A stretch of DNA of 43,032 nt from Leeuwenhoekiella sp. GTDB lineage: Bacteria > Bacteroidota > Bacteroidia > Flavobacteriales > Flavobacteriaceae. Position 1 is the stretch's first letter. The number at the start of each line of letters is the position of its first letter. A program made the translations under genes and the position numbers. Below are positions 24,907-32,900 of the stretch, in pieces. The stretch covers positions 1 through 43,032 of the forward strand of contig DRGP01000107.1 in NCBI GenBank assembly GCA_011050015.1. Reading direction: 5' to 3'. The notes beneath the pieces are model-generated. The model did not search any database, had not been told where the DNA came from, and saw only the letters and a program-made list of their open reading frames with translations.

Positions 24907-24958
24907 ACACCCACACAGAAGTGATTGTTCAGAAGAAACTAATAAATCGATTTAATAC

Positions 24959-25921
24959 ATGAAAAAACAAGTGATCTTTCTCGCCCTTTTCACGGCGTTT
25001 TTTATTTCCTGCAAAGAAAAAACCAATAAGCAGGAAACTACAACGACAGTAGATTCCACCGAAACACAGAAACCCTTTTTTAAAATATCATTGGCAGAAT
25101 GGTCACTGCACGGCCCCATTATGGAAGGAGAAATGAATCCAATGGATTTTGCACAAAAAGCCAGCGAAATGGGTTTTGAGGGTATAGAATACGTTAGCCA
25201 ACTCTATACTAAAAAATTGAAAAATTACCCAGACCAGAGCACCGCAATGGACTCTCTAGTACAGGCCTTAAAAGCAAAAAGTGAACAGTATAACATAAAA
25301 AATGTTCTTATAATGGTCGATAATGAAGGGGATCTCGCCTCTTCAGATAACAATGTGCGTAATGAAGCGGTAGAAAATCATAAAAAATGGGTAGATGCCG
25401 CTGCAACTTTGGGCTGTCACGCAGTACGTGTAAATCTTAAAGGTGCCAAAGAGGAAGAGGATTGGAAACAGGCTTCTATAGACGGTTTGACAAAACTCGC
25501 AGATTACGCTGCCCAAAAAGACATTGAGGTACTCGTGGAAAATCACGGAGGTTTTTCTTCAAACGCGGTGCTGCTTATGGACGTTATGAACCGTGTAGAT
25601 CTTGATAATTGCGGCACCTTGCCAGATTTTGGCAACTTCTGCATAGAACGCAGCGATGAGGGCTGTGCTAAAGAATATCCACGTTATGAAGGTATAGAAC
25701 AAATGATGCCCAAAGCTATGGCTGTAAGTGCAAAATCCTATGCCTTTAATGATGCCGGCGAAGAAACTATGATGGATTATACGAAGATTATGCAAACCGT
25801 TAAAGATGCGGGGTACACCGGTTTTGTAGGTATAGAATACGAGGGCGATAAACTTACCCCAGAAGAAGGCATAGACCGCACCAGAGAATTATTATTGAAT
25901 ACCGCTCAAAAATTAAACTAA
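24959..25921 (+). CDS. Lipoprotein TIM-barrel sugar isomerase/epimerase
   Basis: A 320-residue xylose-isomerase-like TIM-barrel protein with a lipoprotein signal (FFISC, Cys18) and a Lys/Thr-rich linker (19-40). Barrel starts with FKISLAEWSLHG. Metal-site candidates: E in VLVENHGGF, D in GTLPDFGNF, and E in FVGIEYEGD. First gene of the rightward five-gene operon, 6 bp before the MFS gene. As a lipoprotein it should act in the periplasm, beside the proposed keto-sugar-forming enzymes. The substrate is not readable; its paralogues at 21527 and 28432 differ in export route. Confidence 0.88.
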   Translation: MKKQVIFLALFTAFFISCKEKTNKQETTTTVDSTETQKPFFKISLAEWSLHGPIMEGEMNPMDFAQKASEMGFEGIEYVSQLYTKKLKNYPDQSTAMDSLVQALKAKSEQYNIKNVLIMVDNEGDLASSDNNVRNEAVENHKKWVDAAATLGCHAVRVNLKGAKEEEDWKQASIDGLTKLADYAAQKDIEVLVENHGGFSSNAVLLMDVMNRVDLDNCGTLPDFGNFCIERSDEGCAKEYPRYEGIEQMMPKAMAVSAKSYAFNDAGEETMMDYTKIMQTVKDAGYTGFVGIEYEGDKLTPEEGIDRTRELLLNTAQKLN

Positions 25922-25927
25922 ATATTT

Positions 25928-27169
25928 ATGAAATTTCTTACACGCTCCCAACTCTCAATCATGTTCTTCCTGGAATTTTTTATCTGGGGTGGCTGGTTTG
26001 TAACCCTGGGCACCTTTATGGGTCAAAACCTCAATGCTTCAGATGTGGAAATAGGAGCCGCATTTTCAACACAATCCTGGGGCGCTATTGTCGCCCCATT
26101 TATAATAGGTCTTATTGCTGATCGCTATTTTAATGCGGAACGTATTCTTGGGGTACTTCATCTTATAGGTGCCGTACTCATGTATCAAATGGCCTATACG
26201 GAAGATGTTACCGTATTTTATCCCTACGTGCTGGGCTATATGATTGCCTTTATGCCCACATTGGCTTTGGTAAATTCCATAGCGTTTAGACAACTTAAAG
26301 ACCCTGCAAAAGAGTTCTCGTTCATCAGGGTTTTTGGTACCATCGGGTGGATTATCGCTGGCCTTGTAATAAGTCTCGTATTTGCTTGGGACAGTAAAAT
26401 AGGCATCGCAGATGGTATGCTTAAAAACACCTTTTTAATGTGCGCCATAGCTTCTGCAGTACTTGGTATTTTCAGTTTCACACTACCTAAAACACCTCCC
26501 GTTGTGCAAAAAGGCGAGAAAGCAGGCATCCGTGAGATTCTGGGTCTTGACGCACTGGCCTTGCTCAAAGACCGTAATTTTCTGGTTTTTTTCCTCGCCT
26601 CTGTCCTTATTTGTATCCCGCTGGCGTTTTATTATCAGAATTTGAGTCCGTACCTTACCGAGATCGGCGTTGAGAATTCTACTGCAAAGGCCTCCATCGG
26701 TCAGGTATCCGAAGTGCTTTTTATGCTTTTATTACCCCTTTTCTTTAAAAAATTTGGTGTAAAATATACCTTGATCATCGGGATGGCGGCATGGGCGATA
26801 CGTTATTTACTTTTCGCCTATGGCAATGCAGATGATCTCGTCTTTATGATCCTGATAGGTATCGCACTCCACGGCCTTTGTTATGATTTCTTCTTTGTTT
26901 CCGGTCAAATTTACACGGACAGCAAAGCTGGGTCAAAATTTAAAAGTTCTGCACAGGGACTCATTACACTCGCGACTTATGGTGTGGGCATGCTCATAGG
27001 CTTTAAGGTTGCCGGCGCAATTACCGAAAGTAACCTTATTAGTGACGGCGTGCACGACTGGAATAGCATCTGGAACTTTCCCGTGATTTTTGCTGCGGTG
27101 GTTATGGTTCTTTTTCTTATCTTTTTCAAAAATGAGCGCATAAAACCTAAAGATTTAGAAAAAATATAA
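25928..27169 (+). CDS. MFS transporter, nucleoside:H+ symporter (NHS) type
   Basis: A 413-residue inner-membrane protein with about 12 hydrophobic segments. The start MKFLTRSQLSIMFFLEFFIWGGWFV and the GTFMGQNL and GLIADRYFN segments match the NHS branch of the major facilitator superfamily (NupG/XapB relatives). In Bacteroidota such transporters often lie in sugar-oxidation operons rather than beside nucleoside genes. Here it sits between a lipoprotein isomerase (6 bp) and a Gfo/Idh/MocA enzyme (46 bp), so its cargo is more likely a keto-sugar or other monosaccharide made in the periplasm than a nucleoside. That assignment is inference from context. Confidence 0.88.
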   Translation: MKFLTRSQLSIMFFLEFFIWGGWFVTLGTFMGQNLNASDVEIGAAFSTQSWGAIVAPFIIGLIADRYFNAERILGVLHLIGAVLMYQMAYTEDVTVFYPYVLGYMIAFMPTLALVNSIAFRQLKDPAKEFSFIRVFGTIGWIIAGLVISLVFAWDSKIGIADGMLKNTFLMCAIASAVLGIFSFTLPKTPPVVQKGEKAGIREILGLDALALLKDRNFLVFFLASVLICIPLAFYYQNLSPYLTEIGVENSTAKASIGQVSEVLFMLLLPLFFKKFGVKYTLIIGMAAWAIRYLLFAYGNADDLVFMILIGIALHGLCYDFFFVSGQIYTDSKAGSKFKSSAQGLITLATYGVGMLIGFKVAGAITESNLISDGVHDWNSIWNFPVIFAAVVMVLFLIFFKNERIKPKDLEKI

Positions 27170-27215
27170 CCAGATTCACGCTCAACAACTAAAACATCCA
27201 AACTAAAACCAAAGC

Positions 27216-28364
27216 ATGAAAAAATTAAAAATGGGAATGATAGGCGGCGGCCAGGGTTCCTTCATAGGCGATGTACATAGAAAAGCAGCAAGTATAGACG
27301 GCATGATAGACCTCGTCTGCGGCGCCTTTAGCAGCAATGCCGAACGTAGTATCGCTTCCGCGAAAGCGCTAGGAATATCAGAAAAACGCGCCTATAAAAA
27401 TTTTGAGGAAATGATAGAAAAGGAAGCAGCCATGCCCGAAGAGGAGCGCATGGACATCGTTTCTATCGTGACCCCAAATCACATGCACTTCCCCCCGGCA
27501 AAACTAGCGCTGGAAAAAGGCTTTCATGTGATCTGCGACAAGCCCATGACCCTCACTTTAGAAGAAGCAAAAGAACTTCAGAAAATTGTTAAAAAAACAG
27601 GCAAAGTATTTGGGCTTACACACACCTATACCGGTTATCCCATGGTAAAACAAGCCCGTGAGATGGTCAATAAAGGTGATCTGGGTGAAATACGTAAAGT
27701 AAATGTACACTACCTACAGGGCTGGATGGCGACTGCGGTTGAGAATGGCGACAATAAGCAAGCATCATGGCGCGTAGATCCTAAAAAATCGGGTATAGGC
27801 GGCGCATTGGGCGATATAGGAACACACGCTGAAAACCTGGTGGAATATGTTACAGGAATTGAGATTGATGAAATTGCCGCAGATTTAAGCACCTTTGGCC
27901 AAGGCCGTGTATTAGATGATGACGGCAACATTTTGCTTCGTCTTAAAAACGGCGCTAAAGGCACCATGAGCATCTCACAGATTGCTGCTGGGGAGGAAAA
28001 CGACCTGAGCATTCGCGTTTATGGAACTAAAGGAAGTTTCGAGTGGCATCAGGAAAATCCTAACGAACTCACCGTGCGCATGCTCGAAGAGCCCAAGAAA
28101 ATATACACGCCCGGTGGAAACGGCACCTATCCAGCTTCAGCAGATTATACCCGGATCCCACCGGGACATCCAGAAGGATATCTCGAAGCATTTGCTACCC
28201 TTTACCGCAGTTTTGCCAAAGAGGTAAATCAGGTGAAAAAGGGTGAAAAACAGTCCGAAATACTCGATTTTCCGACCGTTGCAGATGGTTTACGCGGCAT
28301 GCAGTTTATTTATGCTGCTGTTGACTCAGGCAAGAAAAACGCGGCTTGGGTATCTTTAAAATAG
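27216..28364 (+). CDS. Gfo/Idh/MocA-family oxidoreductase
   Basis: A 382-residue NAD(P)-dependent sugar dehydrogenase without signal peptide, so cytosolic. N-terminal Rossmann fold with MGMIGGGQGSFIGDVH (nucleotide loop), VTPNHMHFPPA, and the family's catalytic Lys in VICDKPMTL (K109; DKP in place of the usual EKP). The C-terminal domain holds GGALGDIGTHAENLVEYVTG with the Asp/His pair of the active site. In the proposed route it would reduce an imported 3-keto-sugar to the normal hexose (or the reverse). It is third in the rightward operon. Exact substrate unknown. Confidence 0.93.
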   Translation: MKKLKMGMIGGGQGSFIGDVHRKAASIDGMIDLVCGAFSSNAERSIASAKALGISEKRAYKNFEEMIEKEAAMPEEERMDIVSIVTPNHMHFPPAKLALEKGFHVICDKPMTLTLEEAKELQKIVKKTGKVFGLTHTYTGYPMVKQAREMVNKGDLGEIRKVNVHYLQGWMATAVENGDNKQASWRVDPKKSGIGGALGDIGTHAENLVEYVTGIEIDEIAADLSTFGQGRVLDDDGNILLRLKNGAKGTMSISQIAAGEENDLSIRVYGTKGSFEWHQENPNELTVRMLEEPKKIYTPGGNGTYPASADYTRIPPGHPEGYLEAFATLYRSFAKEVNQVKKGEKQSEILDFPTVADGLRGMQFIYAAVDSGKKNAAWVSLK

Positions 28365-28431
28365 TTTTAAGGATATTTTGGCTCAAAAACTGTACTTTCA
28401 AAAATATTATCAATAAAAAAATATATTCAGC

Positions 28432-29484
28432 ATGAAAACCATTCAAGGCCCAGCGGTATTCCTCGCACAGTTTATGGATGAAAAACCGCCATTTAATTCG
28501 CTGGAAGGCTTGTGCAAATGGGCAAGCGACTTGGGATACAAAGGGATACAAATTCCCACTTGGGAAACGCGCCTTATAGACCTCAAAAAAGCAGCAGAAA
28601 GCAAGACATACGCAGATGAACTTAAAGGTAAAGTACAGAGCTATGGCCTTGAGATCACAGAACTGTGCTCCCATTTACAAGGGCAGCTTGTGGCCGTGCA
28701 TCCCGCTTATGATTTAATGTTTGACAATTTTGCTCCAGACGCCTATAAAAACAACCCGAAAAAACGCACCGAATGGGCCGTAAATCAGCTCAAATATTCG
28801 GCGCAAGCGAGTAGAAATTTGGGCATTGATGTACACGGAACGTTCAGCGGGGCCTTGTTATGGCACACCTGGCACCCTTGGCCCCAGCGGCCACCTGGGC
28901 TTGTGGAAATGGGTTTTGAAGAACTTGCCAAGCGCTGGAAACCCATCCTGGATGTTTTTGAAGATCAAGGTGTTGATCTTTGCTATGAAGTGCATCCCGG
29001 GGAAGATGTACATGATGGTGTGACTTTTGAACGCTTCCGCGAAGCGACCGGAAACCACAAGCGCGTAAATATCCTCTACGATCCCAGCCATTTTGTGCTA
29101 CAGCAGCTCGATTATGTAGAATATATAGACCATTATCACGAGTTTATCAAAATGTTTCACGTCAAGGATGCCGAGTTTAATCCTACTGGGAAAAAAGGAG
29201 CTTTTGGCGGCTATGGCGACTGGAGGGATCGTGCCGGCAGATATAGAAGTCTCGGAGACGGGCAAGTGGATTTCAAAACAATTTTTTCCAAATTGACCGA
29301 ATATAGTTGCGATGTCTGGGCAGTGATGGAATGGGAATGCTGTATAAAATCCCCAGAACAGGGTGCCCGAGAAGGAGCCCCCTTTATTTCAAAACATATC
29401 ATTGAGGCGACTGAAAAAGCTTTTGATGATTTCGCGGGAGCGGAAATAAACGAAGATAGACTTAAAAAAATATTAGGAATTTAA
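28432..29484 (+). CDS. Cytosolic TIM-barrel sugar isomerase/epimerase
   Basis: A 350-residue xylose-isomerase-like TIM-barrel protein with no signal peptide. Metal-site candidates: E in LCYEVHPGED, D and H in LYDPSHFVL, H and D in MFHVKDAEF, and E in VMEWECC. The loop GGYGDWRDRAGRYRSLGDG is typical of a subfamily common in Gfo/Idh/MocA operons. It lies 67 bp after the dehydrogenase gene and 12 bp before the DUF1080 gene. It probably isomerises the sugar taken up by the operon's transporter; the reaction is not readable from sequence. Confidence 0.9.
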   Translation: MKTIQGPAVFLAQFMDEKPPFNSLEGLCKWASDLGYKGIQIPTWETRLIDLKKAAESKTYADELKGKVQSYGLEITELCSHLQGQLVAVHPAYDLMFDNFAPDAYKNNPKKRTEWAVNQLKYSAQASRNLGIDVHGTFSGALLWHTWHPWPQRPPGLVEMGFEELAKRWKPILDVFEDQGVDLCYEVHPGEDVHDGVTFERFREATGNHKRVNILYDPSHFVLQQLDYVEYIDHYHEFIKMFHVKDAEFNPTGKKGAFGGYGDWRDRAGRYRSLGDGQVDFKTIFSKLTEYSCDVWAVMEWECCIKSPEQGAREGAPFISKHIIEATEKAFDDFAGAEINEDRLKKILGI

Positions 29485-29496
29485 ATTCAACCAACC

Positions 29497-30258
29497 ATGA
29501 GATATACAATAGCCGCTTGCGCCCTGGCCACAATGAGCCTTTTAAGCTGTAAAGACAACAAAAACAAAGAGGAGGATAATGCCTCTATGAACGAGCCCTC
29601 TGCAATGGAAGACACCAATACAGTGAGCAGCGATCAAGAAGATTGGACCGTTCTTTTTGATGGAAAAAACATGGACGGCTGGCATGCCTACAATGGCGAT
29701 ACACCTACCCACTGGGCGATAGAAGACAATGCTCTTGTACTTACCCCAGCTGAAGATGGCTCTGGATCAGAAAATTTAGTTACGGACAAAGAATACACTG
29801 ATTTTGTTCTTTCCCTGGATTGGAAAATTTCTGAAGGCGGCAACAGCGGAGTGATCTGGGCGGTGGAGGAAAACAAAGAATACAATGAGCCCTATGTAAC
29901 CGGTCCCGAAATACAAGTGCTGGATAATGAGCGGCATCCCGATGCAAAAGCCGGCACCACCCATCAAGCAGGAGCACTTTATGATATGGTACCCCCTAGT
30001 GAAAAAGTAGTGAATCCAGCAGGTGAATGGAACACCATGACCTTTACCATAGACCACAAAAAAAATATGGGCAACGTCACGCTTAACGGGACGTCAATCG
30101 TAGATTTTCCGGTCAAAGGTGAAAAATGGCAAGAAATGGTATCCAAATCTAAATTTGCTGATTGGGAACATTTTGCAAAGTCGGAAACAGGAAAAATTGC
30201 TCTTCAAGACCATCATCATAAGGTTTCTTTCAGAAATATCAAGATCAAAGAATTGTAA
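29497..30258 (+). CDS. DUF1080 lipoprotein (3-keto-disaccharide hydrolase family)
   Basis: A 253-residue lipoprotein: signal with lipobox LLSC (Cys18), acidic Asn/Glu/Ser linker (19-45), one DUF1080 domain (about 48-253). Family marks: WTVLFDGKNMDGWHAY, EGGNSGVIWAV, the GPEIQVLDNERHPDA segment and the closing VSFRNIKIKEL. It shares only the fold outline with the protein at 1445-2233 and differs in being lipid-anchored. Expected role: cleavage of a 3-keto-glycoside produced by the GMC dehydrogenase, in the periplasm or on the outer membrane. Last gene of the rightward operon, followed by two hairpins. Confidence 0.9.
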   Translation: MRYTIAACALATMSLLSCKDNKNKEEDNASMNEPSAMEDTNTVSSDQEDWTVLFDGKNMDGWHAYNGDTPTHWAIEDNALVLTPAEDGSGSENLVTDKEYTDFVLSLDWKISEGGNSGVIWAVEENKEYNEPYVTGPEIQVLDNERHPDAKAGTTHQAGALYDMVPPSEKVVNPAGEWNTMTFTIDHKKNMGNVTLNGTSIVDFPVKGEKWQEMVSKSKFADWEHFAKSETGKIALQDHHHKVSFRNIKIKEL

Positions 30259-30276
30259 TTTATAAGCTTTAATCTG

Positions 30277-30314
30277 CCCGATTATATACGCTATTAAAGC
30301 CTCATTTAATCGGG
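30277..30314 (+). repeat. Inverted repeat after the DUF1080 gene
   Basis: CCCGATTA (30277-30284) and TAATCGGG (30307-30314), perfect 8-bp arms with a 22-nt loop, 19 bp after the stop. No T tract follows. Its right arm (CGGGAT) is also complementary to the first arm of the terminator at 30355-30381. Confidence 0.55.
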
Positions 30315-30354
30315 ATAGGAAAATTATAAGGTTCAAAAAACCATTAAAACTACC

Positions 30355-30381
30355 AAAAATCCCGTTTTTAGCGGGATTTTT
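30355..30381 (+). terminator. Intrinsic terminator of the rightward sugar operon
   Basis: Stem AAAAATCCCG (30355-30364) with CGGGATTTTT (30372-30381), 7-nt loop, T-rich end. It separates the sugar operon from the yicC-gmk-nadD group. Confidence 0.88.
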
Positions 30382-30491
30382 CTTTGTAATTACTCTTCTT
30401 TTTCAATTCTCAAAAGCCATATTTTATTTAGATCTCTATGCCTCCTATAAATTCGTGAGGGCATAGGCCAAATGCACTTCATAACTTTCCT

Positions 30492-30499
30492 TATATTTG
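30492..30499 (+). promoter_or_regulatory. Promoter -7 box of the yicC-gmk-nadD operon
   Basis: TATATTTG, a full TAnnTTTG match, 16 nt before the ATG at 30516. No TTG about 20 nt upstream. Confidence 0.6.
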
Positions 30500-30515
30500 C
30501 CCCTTAATTAAGCCT

Positions 30516-31382
30516 ATGATAAAGTCAATGACCGGCTATGGGAAATCCATTTCCCAATTGCCCTCAAAAAAAATTACCATTGAGGTAAAATCACTGAACA
30601 GTAAAAACCTCGACCTCAATGCACGTATACCTTCCTTTTACCGCGAAAAAGAGCTTGAAATGCGCAATATCGTCGCAAAATCCCTGGAACGAGGTAAAGT
30701 AGATCTTAGCCTTTATGTGGAATTAAACGGGGAAAATACCAATACTTCTATAAATGAAGCGGTGGTCAAGCAGTATATGAAGCAGCTCGCCAAGGTGGTT
30801 AATACCACAGAGGTCAATAGCATTGAATTCCTTAAAATGGCCATGCGTTTTCCCGATACCCTTAATACAGAACGGGACGATATTGATGAGGAAGAGTACG
30901 ATGCCATTCTTAACGGGCTGGAAGATGCGCTGCAACTGATCAACAAATATCGCATTGATGAAGGCAGTGCCCTAAAAGAAGATTTTGAACTTCGCGTTAA
31001 AAATATAGGCGACTACCTCAAAGAAGTAGAAACCATAGACCCCGAACGCATGGAGGGGGTTAGAGAGCGGCTCATAAAGAACGTAAGTGACCTAAAAACA
31101 GAGGTAGATGAAAATCGCTTTGAGCAGGAGTTGACCTATTACCTTGAAAAATATGATATTACCGAAGAAAAAGTACGGCTGGCCAACCACCTGGAATATT
31201 TTACAAAATCACTTGATTCTGTTGAGTCAAACGGTAAAAAATTAGCCTTTATCGGTCAGGAGATAGGCCGTGAGATCAATACTATTGGTTCAAAATCTAA
31301 TTATGCCCCCATGCAGCAGATCGTGGTGCGCATGAAAGATGAACTGGAGAAAATCAAAGAGCAACTTTTAAACGTACTTTAA
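30516..31382 (+). CDS. yicC: YicC-family endoribonuclease
   Basis: A 288-residue cytosolic protein, usual length for the family. N-terminus MIKSMTGYGKSI is the family hallmark; the C-terminal domain (DUF1732) has LTYYLEKYDITEE, the FIGQEIGREINTIGSKSN block and the ending KDELEKIKEQLLNVL. E. coli YicC is an RNA endonuclease involved in small-RNA turnover. It heads a compact group with gmk (1-nt overlap, TAATG) and nadD, an order common in Bacteroidota. Confidence 0.95.
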   Translation: MIKSMTGYGKSISQLPSKKITIEVKSLNSKNLDLNARIPSFYREKELEMRNIVAKSLERGKVDLSLYVELNGENTNTSINEAVVKQYMKQLAKVVNTTEVNSIEFLKMAMRFPDTLNTERDDIDEEEYDAILNGLEDALQLINKYRIDEGSALKEDFELRVKNIGDYLKEVETIDPERMEGVRERLIKNVSDLKTEVDENRFEQELTYYLEKYDITEEKVRLANHLEYFTKSLDSVESNGKKLAFIGQEIGREINTIGSKSNYAPMQQIVVRMKDELEKIKEQLLNVL

Positions 31383-31969
31383 TGCAAGAAGGAAAGCTCA
31401 TCGTATTTTCAGCTCCTTCAGGAAGCGGAAAAACCACCATTGTACGCCATTTATTGGCAAAAAAGGAGCTAAAATTAGACTTTAGTATTTCCGCCGCCTC
31501 GCGCGAGCCACGTCCGAACGAGAAAGATGGAGTTGACTATTATTTCTTGGATCTGAAAGAATTTAAACGGCGTATCAAAGCTGATGAATTTCTGGAATGG
31601 GAAGAGGTATATCGCGATAATTTCTACGGAACCTTAAAAAGCGAAGTAGAGCGCATTTGGAAAAGTGGTAAGAACGTGATTTTTGATATTGATGTGGTAG
31701 GTGGGCTGGATATTAAGAAAATATATCCTGAGCGTACCCTGGCTGTTTTTGTAAAACCCCCTAGTATTGAAGAATTAAAGATCAGGCTCAAAAAAAGAAA
31801 GACCGAAAGTGATGAGCGCATAAACATGCGCGTGGCCAAAGCAAGTATAGAACTTGCCACCGCCCCTCAGTTTGACCACGTTATCCTCAACAATAAATTA
31901 CAGGAAGCCCTCAATGAAGCTTCTATATTGGTAGCAGATTTTGTGGGCGCAAGCGATAATAAGGCCTAG
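31382..31969 (+). CDS. gmk: Guanylate kinase
   Basis: Phosphorylates GMP to GDP with ATP, cytosolic. 195 residues, normal length. P-loop SAPSGSGKTT at 10-19 (K17), GMP-binding segment SREPRPNEKDGVDYYFL, the WEEVYRDNFYGT block, DIDVVGGLDIKK, and lid Arg residues in LKKRKTESDERI. Its ATG overlaps the yicC stop by 1 nt, so translation is probably coupled. Confidence 0.97.
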   Translation: MQEGKLIVFSAPSGSGKTTIVRHLLAKKELKLDFSISAASREPRPNEKDGVDYYFLDLKEFKRRIKADEFLEWEEVYRDNFYGTLKSEVERIWKSGKNVIFDIDVVGGLDIKKIYPERTLAVFVKPPSIEELKIRLKKRKTESDERINMRVAKASIELATAPQFDHVILNNKLQEALNEASILVADFVGASDNKA

Positions 31970-31979
31970 AACATATATC

Positions 31980-32558
31980 ATGAAAATAGGGCTCTATTTT
32001 GGTACTTTTAACCCCATTCACATTGGTCATCTTATTATAGCAAATCACATTGCAGAATATAGCGGGCTTGATAAAGTGTGGCTCATTATCACGCCGCATA
32101 ACCCTTTTAAGAAAAAAAGCAGCCTGCTAGACAATCATCACCGCCATCAGCTGGTGCTTGAAGCCTTAGAAGGTTATCCCAAACTGGAGGCCAGCACGAT
32201 AGAATTTAACCTACCCCAGCCCAATTATACCGTAAACACGCTCATACATTTACAGGAAAAATATCTGGAGTATCAATTCTGCCCTATTATGGGCGAGGAT
32301 AATCTCAAAAGCCTGCATAAATGGAAAAACCATGAAGTCATCCTGCAAAATCATGAGATTTATGTCTATCCCAGAATTTCTGAAGGTACGGTATCAGAGC
32401 AGTTTAAAGAGCATGCAAAAATACACGTGATTGAGGCCCCTGTAGTTGAAATATCTTCTACGTTTATAAGAAAAGCGATTGCTTCCGGTAAAAATTGCAG
32501 GCCTCTCCTTCCTGAAAAAGTCTGGAAGTATATTGACGAAATGCACTTTTATAAATAA
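31980..32558 (+). CDS. nadD: Nicotinate-nucleotide adenylyltransferase
   Basis: Joins nicotinate mononucleotide and ATP to deamido-NAD, in NAD synthesis. 192 residues from the chosen start. Nucleotidyltransferase motif GTFNPIHIGH at 8-17, NPFKKKSSLL, MGEDNLKSLHKWKN, and the ISSTFIRKAI signature near the C-terminus. The frame is open 39 nt further up (ATG 31941, inside gmk), but MKIGLYFGTF is the family's N-terminus, so 31980 is used; this leaves a 10-nt gap after gmk. Confidence 0.96.
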   Translation: MKIGLYFGTFNPIHIGHLIIANHIAEYSGLDKVWLIITPHNPFKKKSSLLDNHHRHQLVLEALEGYPKLEASTIEFNLPQPNYTVNTLIHLQEKYLEYQFCPIMGEDNLKSLHKWKNHEVILQNHEIYVYPRISEGTVSEQFKEHAKIHVIEAPVVEISSTFIRKAIASGKNCRPLLPEKVWKYIDEMHFYK

Positions 32559-32900
32559 GTAGGTATCATCATCCTATCCTTAAAATTTTCTTACTTTACT
32601 TATAACTTTCATTTGGATTAATTTTTTTCTAACAATTCCAAGAGAAGTAATTTAGTATCAATTCTAGAAGTTGGATAAGAGGAGTGAGAATTAATTTCCT
32701 CTTTTTATTTCACTTCTTTTTCTATTGCCAGAATTACGTTTTGATAGTCGCAAGCTGTATTATCATCGTATTTCAAAAAGAAGATACGTTCTACTGTATA
32801 TTCCTTAAAATTTTGGAATTTTCTCAAAAAAACATTTCCGGTTTCCTTAAAATGGATAACTTTAACTTAACATTATCCAAACTTCAACATTTTTTAAGGT
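32559..32900 (+). other. Intergenic region upstream of the SusC-like gene, 342 bp
   Basis: AT-rich leader region. It holds the hairpin at 32677-32703 and three copies of a short direct repeat, TCCTTAAAATTTT at 32577-32589 and 32802-32814 and the shorter TCCTTAAAAT at 32844-32853, plus the palindrome TTCTAGAA near 32662. TAACTTTA (32857-32864) is a near-consensus -7 box 36 nt before the SusC ATG. An open frame crossing into the SusC start has no coding character. Confidence 0.4.
32677..32709 (+). terminator. Probable terminator of the yicC-gmk-nadD operon
   Basis: Stem AAGAGGA (32677-32683) and TCCTCTT (32697-32703), 13-nt loop, followed by TTATTT. About 120 bp after the nadD stop, so the distance is long; moderate support. 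Confidence 0.45.

Noticed and set aside
31941-31979. Upstream in-frame start for nadD
   Set aside because: The extra 13 residues (MWAQAIIRP and so on) are the gmk end read in another frame; family members begin at the MKIGLYFG position.
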